Shown: positions 41,605-49,431 of the stretch, piece after piece
Layout of the letters: the number at the start of each line of letters is the position of its first letter
How positions within the stretch are numbered: position 1 is the first letter of the stretch
Origin: an uncultured Pelagibacteraceae bacterium
GTDB taxonomy: Bacteria > Pseudomonadota > Alphaproteobacteria > Pelagibacterales > Pelagibacteraceae
DNA: 50,057 nucleotides
Assembly (NCBI GenBank): GCA_902581925.1
Contig: CACHQB010000007.1
Coordinates: 1-50,057 of the forward strand
Reading direction: 5' to 3'
The notes under the pieces: generated by a model
What the model saw: the letters and a program-made list of their open reading frames with translations, nothing else
The model's database searches: none
What the model was told of the DNA's origin: nothing
Program-made: the position numbers and the translations under genes

Positions 41605-42642
41605 ATGAAAAATCTAATCAAGATAGCATCTATTGTCCTTCTTTTTTCAATTACATTGTTTGGTTTTACAAACAAAGCTTCTGCTGCAAAATTAACTTTA
41701 TATTGCAGTGTAGAAATCGATGTTTGTGAAATGCTTGAACAAGCTTATGAAAAAGAGACAGGCACAAAAGTTGCAATGACAAGAGCAAGTAGTGGTGAAA
41801 CTTTTGCGAAAATTAAAGCAGAAGGGTCTAATCCAAAAGGAGATGTTTGGTTTGGTGGAACAGGTGATCCACACTTAACAGCTGCTCAGGAAAATTTAAC
41901 AGAAAAATATAAATCAAAACATTTCGATGATTTATTACCTGCAGCACAAAACCAAGCAAAGAATGCTGACTATAAATCTGTTGGGATTTATGTTGGTGCA
42001 TTAGGTTTTGGATACAATAAAGATCTTTTAGCTAAAAAAGGTCTTCCAGCTCCAAAATCATGGATGGACTTAACAAAACCTATTTATAAAGGTGAAATCC
42101 AAGTAGCAAATCCTAATTCATCTGGAACTGCTTACACAACTTTAGCTACAATTCTTCAAATTTTTGGAGAAGATAAAGGTTGGGATTACATGAAAAAACT
42201 TCATGCAAATATAAATACTTACACAAAATCTGGTTCTGCTCCTATTAAAGCAACTGGAAGAGGTGAAAACCTAATTGGTATTTGTTTCCAACACGATGGT
42301 GTAAAACAAACTAAAAAAGGTTTACCTGTTGTAACGGTATCTCCTGCTGAGGGGACTGGTTATGAGGTTGGATCAATGAGTATTATTGCTGGTGCAAGAA
42401 ATATGAAGGAAGCTAAGAAGTTTTATGACTGGGCATTAAGTCCTGCAATACAAACTATGGTTTTCACTTCAGGAAAATCTTTGCAAGTACCATCAAATAC
42501 TAAAGCAAAAGCTGATCCTGATGCTCCAGATTTATCTACAATTAACTTAATTGATTACAATTTTAAAGTTTATGGAGATAAAGCTACTAGAGCGAGCCTG
42601 TTATCCAAGTGGGATAACGATGTATCTGTAATTCCTAGATAA
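41605..42642 (+). CDS. AfuA/FbpA-type periplasmic binding protein, ligand uncertain
   Basis: A 345-residue protein with a signal peptide (about 1-27, ending ASAAK) and the iron/organophosphate cluster of family 1 binding proteins. It begins LTLYCSVEIDVCEMLEQAYE and carries ANPNSSGTAYTTL. Ferric-binding relatives have a Tyr-Tyr pair in the second domain; here the matching stretch is IGICFQHDGVKQ, with no Tyr. His230-Asp231 and Glu254 instead match, in spacing, residues I recall as sugar-phosphate ligands in Actinobacillus AfuA. The ligand may therefore be a phosphorylated or otherwise anionic organic solute rather than iron. AGAGAGGAAATA precedes the ATG. Confidence 0.8.
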   Translation: MKNLIKIASIVLLFSITLFGFTNKASAAKLTLYCSVEIDVCEMLEQAYEKETGTKVAMTRASSGETFAKIKAEGSNPKGDVWFGGTGDPHLTAAQENLTEKYKSKHFDDLLPAAQNQAKNADYKSVGIYVGALGFGYNKDLLAKKGLPAPKSWMDLTKPIYKGEIQVANPNSSGTAYTTLATILQIFGEDKGWDYMKKLHANINTYTKSGSAPIKATGRGENLIGICFQHDGVKQTKKGLPVVTVSPAEGTGYEVGSMSIIAGARNMKEAKKFYDWALSPAIQTMVFTSGKSLQVPSNTKAKADPDAPDLSTINLIDYNFKVYGDKATRASLLSKWDNDVSVIPR

Positions 42643-42654
42643 TTTTAGGAATTA
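42629..42654 (+). promoter_or_regulatory. Hairpin joining the binding-protein stop to the permease start
   Basis: TAATTCCTA (42629-42637) pairs perfectly with TAGGAATTA (42646-42654) around an 8-base loop holding the TAA stop. The right arm contains the AGGA ribosome site and touches the permease ATG at 42655, so folding should block permease translation. Confidence 0.68.
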
Positions 42655-44853
42655 ATGAGAGGACTCGTTATCTGTTGGATGCTCATAGGAGGATTGGGCT
42701 TCCTAGTCTTTCCATGGTATGTGACAGGTGACGGGTTTTTCTCAATAAACTGGATACTAGAATATTCTTTAGAGGATTATGGTTCTGTATTACCTCAAGT
42801 ATTTATAAATAAAAAATATTGGCTTCTACCAATATTACTTCCTCTAATTTTTCCTTTAGCAACATTTAAATTAAATCAGAATAATCCGATATATTCTAAA
42901 ATTTTTTTATACTCAGGGTTAATTGGTTTTTTTTACTTTTTTCTTCAGGGATTTTCTATTGGTATAAGAGGTTGGAATTTTGAAATTTTACAATCTATTT
43001 TTGGTGATGTAGAAAATCAATTTGGTGTTGGTTCAGGTGCAGTTTTAACTTGTTGTACATTTGTATTTTATATCACTCATGGTCTTTCAGCACGTGGGTG
43101 GTTGAATGGAGATAATTTTATTGTTGGAAGCATAGGTAGTATTATAATTTTAGTTTCAACTTTTGTATTTTTTCCAATTTTCAGAATGTTTGCAGTTGCT
43201 TTTAAAGGTACTGAAGGTGGATATGAAATAAGTAATTTTTCAGACAAAATATTTAATAAAGGAATTTGGGGGCTGGATTGCCTTTATAGTGATTATGCTT
43301 GTGGTGTTTTTTGGAATACTGTTACTATGGGTACACTCACTGCATTTTCATCAACAATTTTGGGGTTAGCTTTTGCTTTATTAGTTGCAAGAACTAGTTT
43401 CAGATTTAAAAAAACAATTAGAGTATTATCGGTATTACCAATAATTACTCCACCATTTGTAATTGGATTAGCGATAATAATTTTATTCGGAAGAACCGGT
43501 GTTGTAAGTTCGTTTCTTGAATGGGGATTTGATATTGAGCCTTCTAGATGGATTTATGGTTTACCTGGAATATGGTTTGCCCAAACACTTGCTTTTACCC
43601 CTATTGCATTTTTAGTTTTAATTGGTGTTGTTGAAAGTGTTAGTCCATCTATGGAAGAAGCATCTCAAACCTTGAGGGCTTCTAGATGGCAAGTTTTTAA
43701 AACAGTTACCTTACCATTAATGAGACCTGGAATAGCAAATGCGTTTCTACTTGGTTTTATAGAAAGTTTAGCAGACTTTGGTAACCCTTTGGTACTAGGA
43801 GCAGAATACGATGTATTATCTACTGAAATATTTTTTGCAATTGTTGGCGCACAGTACGATGAAACTAAAGCAGCAATATTAGCTATGATTTTATTATCTG
43901 TTGTTCTAGTAGTGTTTTATTTACAAAACCAATGGTTAGGAAAAAAATCCTATATTTCAATTTCAGGTAAAGGAGATAGTGGTGTTCATCCAGAACTTCC
44001 AAATAAAACAAAATGGGTAATTTATTCAACTGTGCTTCCGTGGGCTTTATTGACATTTATAATTTATGTAATGATCATGTTCGGTGGATTTGTAGAAATG
44101 TGGGGTGTTGATCATAGTTTTACGTTAAGACATTATATTGAAGCTTTTAGTGTTGATTGGGTAAAAGAGAGAGGTTTCTTATGGACAGGAACTGCTTGGA
44201 ATTCCTTTAATACTACATTTACGATTGCTTTAATTTCCTCTTTACCGACTGCTGCAATTGGAATTTTAACTGCATATCTTCTAACAAGACACAAATTCAA
44301 AGGAAAAAATGCTTTTGAATTTGGTACGATGTTGAGCTTTGCAATACCTGGTAGTGTTATAGGTGTAAGTTACGTTTTTGCTTTTAATGTTCCTCCTCTT
44401 GAAATAACAGGAACTGGAATAATCCTAGTGATCGCATTTGTATTTAGAAATATGCCTGTTGGAGTTAGAGCAGGAATAGCTGCTATGAACCAGCTTGATC
44501 CACACTTAGATGAAGCTTCATCAACTTTAAACGCTTCTAGTGCTCAAACATTTAGGAATATAATTCTTCCTTTACTTAAGCCTGCCATTACAGCATCTTT
44601 AGTTTTTAGTTTTGTAAGAGCCATGACAGCAATTAGTGCAGTTATCTTCTTGGTAAGTGCGAATTATGACTTAGCTGTTTCATACATACTTGGTCGATTA
44701 GAAAATAATGACTATGGCCTTGCAATAGTGTATTCATCTGCATTAATTGTAGTTATGCTGATTACAATTACTTTAATGCAATTAATAATAGGAAAACGTA
44801 AATTAGGAAGAAGAGATCAGACAGCTGGAATTTTACAAGGAAATTTAGGATAA
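42655..44853 (+). CDS. Fused two-domain ABC permease (FbpB/AfuB type)
   Basis: A 732-residue permease in which two membrane domains are joined, as in iron-type and AEP-type importers. Two EAA loops are visible: EEASQTLRASRWQVFKTVTL and DEASSTLNASSAQTFRNIIL, the first near residue 340 and the second near 620. There are additional N-terminal helices before the first domain (residues 1-~160). It follows the binding protein and precedes the ATPase with a 1-base overlap (TAATG). Confidence 0.88.
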   Translation: MRGLVICWMLIGGLGFLVFPWYVTGDGFFSINWILEYSLEDYGSVLPQVFINKKYWLLPILLPLIFPLATFKLNQNNPIYSKIFLYSGLIGFFYFFLQGFSIGIRGWNFEILQSIFGDVENQFGVGSGAVLTCCTFVFYITHGLSARGWLNGDNFIVGSIGSIIILVSTFVFFPIFRMFAVAFKGTEGGYEISNFSDKIFNKGIWGLDCLYSDYACGVFWNTVTMGTLTAFSSTILGLAFALLVARTSFRFKKTIRVLSVLPIITPPFVIGLAIIILFGRTGVVSSFLEWGFDIEPSRWIYGLPGIWFAQTLAFTPIAFLVLIGVVESVSPSMEEASQTLRASRWQVFKTVTLPLMRPGIANAFLLGFIESLADFGNPLVLGAEYDVLSTEIFFAIVGAQYDETKAAILAMILLSVVLVVFYLQNQWLGKKSYISISGKGDSGVHPELPNKTKWVIYSTVLPWALLTFIIYVMIMFGGFVEMWGVDHSFTLRHYIEAFSVDWVKERGFLWTGTAWNSFNTTFTIALISSLPTAAIGILTAYLLTRHKFKGKNAFEFGTMLSFAIPGSVIGVSYVFAFNVPPLEITGTGIILVIAFVFRNMPVGVRAGIAAMNQLDPHLDEASSTLNASSAQTFRNIILPLLKPAITASLVFSFVRAMTAISAVIFLVSANYDLAVSYILGRLENNDYGLAIVYSSALIVVMLITITLMQLIIGKRKLGRRDQTAGILQGNLG

Positions 44854-45908
44854 TGAAAAAAGCAGAAGTAAAGTTTGAAAATATAACAAAAAAATTTAAT
44901 GAAACTACAGCGGTAGATAATGTTAGCTGTAAATTTGAAGCTGGAACTTTAACTACTTTACTTGGTCCATCTGGTTGTGGAAAAACTACTTCACTAAGAA
45001 TTATTGCAGGTCTAGAAAGAGCTACAAGTGGTAAAATATTAGTAGATGATGAAGACGTAACATTATTGCCTGCAACTGACAGAGATGTATCAATGGTATT
45101 TCAATCTTATGCTTTGTTTCCGCACATGAGTGTAATTGAAAATGTTTCGTATGGCTTAAAAATGGTCAATGTAAATAAGGAAGAATATATTCAAAAATCT
45201 TTAGAAACTCTAAAATTGGTAAATTTAGAGGGGTATGAAAATAGGATGCCATCAGAACTATCTGGAGGACAGCAGCAAAGGGTTGCGGTTGCAAGAGCAA
45301 TTGTGTTGGAACCAAAAGTACTGCTTTTTGATGAACCTCTTTCTAACTTAGATGCAAAATTAAGACGACAAGTAAGAGAAGATATTAGAGAAATTCAACA
45401 AAAATTAGGAGTTACTACTATTTATGTAACCCATGACCAAGAAGAAGCGTTAGCTATTTCTGATAAAGTTATTGTGATGAATAATGCAGTCATCGCCCAA
45501 GAAGGTAGTCCAAAAGATCTTTATAATTTTCCACAAAATAAATTTGTAGCTAATTTTATAGGTGATGCAAATGTAGTAAAAGCTGAAATCTTAAACAAAC
45601 AATCTAACTCTTATGATTTAAAAATAGCTGAAATGAATATTAAAGTGCAAAGTGATAAAGATTTTGAAAAAACTGTTTCTGTAGCGCTCAGACCTGAAAA
45701 AATTTCAATTAATAAAGATAAAAAGGAAAATTCTATTCATGCAACTGTAAATAATGCTTCATTTGTGGGAAGTAGCTATCAATACATATTAAATTCAAAT
45801 GCTGGGAAACTATTTGTTATTTCGGGAGAAACAAATGACATATTTAAAGTTGGAGAAGAGGTCTTTTTGAGTATAAATGACAAAGAAGTAAAAATTCTTA
45901 ACGATTAA
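44853..45908 (+). CDS. ABC ATPase with TOBE domain (FbpC/PotA type)
   Basis: A 351-residue ATPase. Walker A is GPSGCGKTT, the signature is LSGGQQQRVAVARA, Walker B is LLFDEPLSNLDAKLRRQ, and the switch is VTHDQEEALA. The C-terminal ~110 residues form a TOBE-type regulatory domain (SVALRPEKISINKD). It energises the 42655 permease. The phosphotransacetylase gene starts 5 bases on. Confidence 0.9.
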   Translation: MKKAEVKFENITKKFNETTAVDNVSCKFEAGTLTTLLGPSGCGKTTSLRIIAGLERATSGKILVDDEDVTLLPATDRDVSMVFQSYALFPHMSVIENVSYGLKMVNVNKEEYIQKSLETLKLVNLEGYENRMPSELSGGQQQRVAVARAIVLEPKVLLFDEPLSNLDAKLRRQVREDIREIQQKLGVTTIYVTHDQEEALAISDKVIVMNNAVIAQEGSPKDLYNFPQNKFVANFIGDANVVKAEILNKQSNSYDLKIAEMNIKVQSDKDFEKTVSVALRPEKISINKDKKENSIHATVNNASFVGSSYQYILNSNAGKLFVISGETNDIFKVGEEVFLSINDKEVKILND

Positions 45909-45913
45909 ATATT

Positions 45914-46825
45914 ATGCTCTCAAGTAAAGAAATTATATGCCCAAATAACCTTCTAGATTTAGCTCATAAAAAAAAAGGTATTAAAGTAGCTGTTGTTAAT
46001 GCTGGAAAACCACTTCCAATGCTATCTATTCAAGATGCGGTAAATGAAAATTTAATTGAGCCAATTTTTATAGGTCATAACGTAGAAATACAAAAATGCG
46101 CAGAAGATATTGGCTGGGATATTTCTAACTATGAACTTATTCATGAACCAGTAGAAAATGATACTGCTAAAATTGCGGCTAAACTTGCAAGTGAAGACAA
46201 GGTTAAAATAATTGTCAAAGGACATATTCATACAGATGTTCTCATGAAAGAGGTTTTAAAACGTGAATACAATTTGTTAGGCAAAACAAGACTAAGTCAT
46301 ATTTGGCATATGAGTATTGGTAAAGATGACAAGCCTTTGATAATCACTGATGGAGCATTGAATGTATTGCCCAATGTAAAAACTAAAATGCATATCTTGA
46401 AAAATGTAATAAATTTTTCACACAGGATAGGAATTGAAAGACCGAAAATATCTGTATTATCAGCTACAGAGGAAGTTTTAGAGAGTGTACCAAGCTCAAT
46501 TGAAGCTGCAGAGATTACAAAATTAGCCAAAAAAGAAAATTTAAATGCTGATGTTTTTGGACCTTTAGCATTTGATAATAGTATTTCAAAAAAATCTGCT
46601 GGAATAAAAGGGATTAAAAATACAGTTGCAGGTGAGGCAGATGTATTATTAGTGCCAAGTGTTGAGGCAGGTAATGCCTTGGTTAAAATGCTTATATACT
46701 TTAGTGGTGCATGTGCAGCAGGAGTAGTGGTAGGTGGAAAAGTGCCAGTGGTAATAACTAGTAGATCTGATGAGGCTCAAGCACGTTTAGCTTCAATCGC
46801 AGCTGCAGTAGTAGCTTTAGACTAA
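45914..46825 (+). CDS. Phosphate acetyl/butyryltransferase-family protein
   Basis: A 303-residue enzyme of the Pta/Ptb family that interconverts acyl-phosphate and acyl-CoA. The fold is seen in IKVAVVNAGKPLPML, IIVKGHIHTDVLMKEVLKRE, ITDGALNVLPNVKTK, and ADVLLVPSVEAGNALVKMLIYF with VPVVITSRSDEAQARLASIA at the end. Its length resembles Ptb and the C-terminal domain of bifunctional forms rather than full-length Pta. It is 5 bases after the ABC ATPase, so it probably acts on a product of the imported solute. Acetyl phosphate from sulfoacetaldehyde breakdown is one candidate substrate. Confidence 0.87.
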   Translation: MLSSKEIICPNNLLDLAHKKKGIKVAVVNAGKPLPMLSIQDAVNENLIEPIFIGHNVEIQKCAEDIGWDISNYELIHEPVENDTAKIAAKLASEDKVKIIVKGHIHTDVLMKEVLKREYNLLGKTRLSHIWHMSIGKDDKPLIITDGALNVLPNVKTKMHILKNVINFSHRIGIERPKISVLSATEEVLESVPSSIEAAEITKLAKKENLNADVFGPLAFDNSISKKSAGIKGIKNTVAGEADVLLVPSVEAGNALVKMLIYFSGACAAGVVVGGKVPVVITSRSDEAQARLASIAAAVVALD

Positions 46826-46834
46826 ATGTTTCAT

Positions 46835-46854
46835 TGAATTTCAAAAGAAATTCA
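46835..46854 (+). terminator. Weak hairpin after the phosphotransacetylase gene
   Basis: TGAATTTC (46835-46842) and GAAATTCA (46847-46854) are perfect inverted repeats around AAAA, followed by TTTAAAT. They sit in the 60-base gap before the hpsN-like gene. A weak terminator or an operator is possible. Confidence 0.4.
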
Positions 46855-46885
46855 TTTAAATAAACTGAAATTTTAAAGGAGAGAA

Positions 46886-48172
46886 ATGGCAATTACATAC
46901 TTAAAAAAATCACCAAAAACATCATCAACTGACGATACAAAAACACGAGAAATAGTTGAAAATATTCTAAAAGATATAGAGACTAGTAAAGAAGAAGGTT
47001 GCAAAGAACTTTCTAAAAAGTTTGATAAATATGAAGGTGATGTAATTGTTTCAAAAGAAAAAATTGAAGAAATTAAAAAAAATTTAGATCAAAAAACTAA
47101 AGACGATATTCAGTTTTCACACGAAAGAGTAAGAAAATTTGCTGAGGCACAATTAAAAAATTATGGTCAAGACTTTGAAGTTGAATTATCTGATGGTTTA
47201 TTCGCAGGACAAAAGCTTATCCCTGTAAATACAGCAGGTTGTTATGTTCCTGCTGGAAGATATGCTCATATAGCCTCAGCTGTAATGAGTGTCACAACAG
47301 CAAAAGTTGCTGGTGTGAAAAATATTTTAGTTTGTAGTTCACCTAAACCTGGTATTGGAGTTCATCCATCTATCGTATATACAGCTGACTTGTGTGGGGC
47401 CGATGTAATAATGAATTTAGGTGGTGTACAAGCTATAGCAGCAATGACAAATGGTTTATTTGGTAATGCTCCTGCAGATATTTTAGTTGGACCTGGAAAC
47501 CAATTTGTTGCTGAAGCAAAAAGAATTTTATTTGGAAAAGTTGGTATAGATTTATTTGCAGGACCTACAGAAATTGCCGTAATTGCAGATGAGACAGCGG
47601 ATCCTGAAATGGTTGCATATGATTTAGTTGGACAAGCTGAGCACGGTTATAACTCACCAGCCTGGTTATTTACTAAAAGTAAAAAAATTGCTGACTATGT
47701 AATGCAAAGAGTTCCAGAATTGATTGAAGATTTACCAGATCTACCAAGAGAAAATTCAGGTGCAGCATGGAGAGATTATGGAGAAGTAATTCTCTGTGAT
47801 ACCGACGAAGAGATTGCTAAAGTAAGCGATGAATACGCTCCTGAACATTTAGAAGTTCAGACTAAAAATTTACAATGGTACCACGACAGATTAAAAAATT
47901 ATGGATCTCTATTCATTGGTGAAGAGACAACTGTTGCTTATGGAGATAAATGTTCAGGCACGAACCACATACTACCAACAAAAGGTGCTGGTAGATACAC
48001 TGGTGGTTTATTTGTTGGTAAATTTATTAAAACATTGAGTTTTCAAAGAATGACTAAAGAATCGACAAAAGAAGTTGGTGCAGCTTGTGCAAGAATTTCT
48101 AGATACGAAGGAATGGAAGCTCATGCAAGAACAGGTGACGTAAGATTAAGAAAATACGGTTTTTCAAATTAA
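46886..48172 (+). CDS. Histidinol-dehydrogenase-family enzyme, probable sulfopropanediol 3-dehydrogenase (HpsN-like)
   Basis: A 428-residue NAD- and zinc-dependent dehydrogenase. The metal and catalytic residues of HisD are retained: Gln250 and His253 (GQAEHGYNS), Glu320-His321 (APEHLE), Asp354 (YGDKCSGTNH), and His413 (EAHARTGD). The start MAITYLKK and end GDVRLRKYG differ from biosynthetic HisD and resemble HpsN, which oxidises dihydroxypropanesulfonate to sulfolactate. No his genes lie nearby. AAAGGAG is well placed before the ATG. The substrate is an inference; a different polyol is possible. Confidence 0.75.
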   Translation: MAITYLKKSPKTSSTDDTKTREIVENILKDIETSKEEGCKELSKKFDKYEGDVIVSKEKIEEIKKNLDQKTKDDIQFSHERVRKFAEAQLKNYGQDFEVELSDGLFAGQKLIPVNTAGCYVPAGRYAHIASAVMSVTTAKVAGVKNILVCSSPKPGIGVHPSIVYTADLCGADVIMNLGGVQAIAAMTNGLFGNAPADILVGPGNQFVAEAKRILFGKVGIDLFAGPTEIAVIADETADPEMVAYDLVGQAEHGYNSPAWLFTKSKKIADYVMQRVPELIEDLPDLPRENSGAAWRDYGEVILCDTDEEIAKVSDEYAPEHLEVQTKNLQWYHDRLKNYGSLFIGEETTVAYGDKCSGTNHILPTKGAGRYTGGLFVGKFIKTLSFQRMTKESTKEVGAACARISRYEGMEAHARTGDVRLRKYGFSN

Positions 48173-49431
48173 TAATTACTTAATTTTAAATCTAAATAAA
48201 GAGCTGCTGACCAGGAAAAATTATTTGCTCCCATTGGTTTACCATTCTTGCAACTGTAATATTCATGAAATCCCTTTTTTTCTACTAATTTAATAGTGCT
48301 TTGTTTAATTTTTTTTGAGTATTTACCGTCTTTATTCTTTAAACCCTTGTACATAAACCAATTACAGTTAATCCACACTGGGCCTCTCCAATAACGTTTT
48401 TCCTCAAAACTTTTGTGATTAGGTTTTATTGAAGAAAAGAAATATTTTTCCTTTAAGTTATGTTTTTTTAAGTTTTTAATTAAAACATTATTTATCTTTC
48501 GATTGTTAATGTCAGCAAACAAAATCAAATAATTTGTTATTGATGGGACTAATATTTTTTTTTTATTTCTTAAATCAAAAGAAAAAAAAGTACCTTTTTT
48601 TTTATCGAAAAATTTTAAAATATTTCTCTCAGTAATTTTTAAATAGTTTTTTATCTTTGAGCTATTAAGATTAAATTTGTTCAATAATATAATTAAATCT
48701 TTATTTGCTTTGAGAAATATAGAGTTAAAGCCAATATCAATTACATTAAATAATCCAGTTCTGAATATTTTTTTTGGATTATACTTTTTTTTTCTTAAAT
48801 CATTTTTGATCGTCACATATCTGTCATAATCAATATTTAGAGGTCTGTGTTCTGGATTAATAACTTTATTATCAGCTCTTTTATATTGAATATTTTTTTC
48901 AATTATCACCTTATTCATTGGTTCGTCCCAAAGTGAAGAATTGTCATAACCACTTTCCCAAGGATGTAGTATTGAAACCAAGCCAGTTTTATTTGGATCC
49001 CTATATTGAATAAACCACTCATGAGATTTTTTAATTTTAATTATAATTTTTTTAATTTCTAATCTTTGTTTTTTAGTAATTTTATTTTTATCTATTATTT
49101 GTTTTAAAATACATGCAAGTACTGGTGGCTGAGTTATTCCAGATGAGCGAATTTTATTCCCACAATTCCAAGCAGTATGATTGGGATAATAATTTGTATC
49201 TGTATTATGAAACAATATATGTGGAACCATTCCATCTTTCCATTGTCCATCTAAAAGTGTCTTAATTTCTTTTAATGCAAAATTTAAATTAAAATAAGAA
49301 TATCCCAATGCAATAAATGCTGAATCCCAGTTCCATTGAGCAGGATAAAGTTTGTTATTTGTCGGTAAGGTATATCCTCTTTTCCTATTTCCAATTAAAA
49401 TTTTTTGAGCATTTTTAATAAACCTATTCAT
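48169..49431 (-). CDS. GH63-like glycosidase (mannosylglycerate/glucosylglycerate hydrolase type)
   Basis: A 420-residue alpha/alpha-barrel glycosidase without a signal peptide. Visible landmarks are YPAQWNWDSAFIALGYSYFN, the acid motif HPWESGYDNSSLWD, RYWRGPVWINCNWFMYKGL, and the base region GFHEYYSCKNGKPMGANNFSW. These follow the order of bacterial GH63/MGH1 enzymes that release glycerate from mannosyl- or glucosylglycerate. It shares one base with the upstream sugar permease (TAATG), which supports use of an imported glycoside. Which sugar is unknown. Its middle is very Lys/Asn/Ile-rich. Confidence 0.8.
   Translation of the reverse strand: MNRFIKNAQKILIGNRKRGYTLPTNNKLYPAQWNWDSAFIALGYSYFNLNFALKEIKTLLDGQWKDGMVPHILFHNTDTNYYPNHTAWNCGNKIRSSGITQPPVLACILKQIIDKNKITKKQRLEIKKIIIKIKKSHEWFIQYRDPNKTGLVSILHPWESGYDNSSLWDEPMNKVIIEKNIQYKRADNKVINPEHRPLNIDYDRYVTIKNDLRKKKYNPKKIFRTGLFNVIDIGFNSIFLKANKDLIILLNKFNLNSSKIKNYLKITERNILKFFDKKKGTFFSFDLRNKKKILVPSITNYLILFADINNRKINNVLIKNLKKHNLKEKYFFSSIKPNHKSFEEKRYWRGPVWINCNWFMYKGLKNKDGKYSKKIKQSTIKLVEKKGFHEYYSCKNGKPMGANNFSWSAALYLDLKLSNY

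Noticed and set aside
46886-48172. Biosynthetic histidinol dehydrogenase HisD
   Set aside because: Both ends of the protein differ from HisD, and no other histidine gene is nearby; the broad family is kept and the HpsN-like role preferred.
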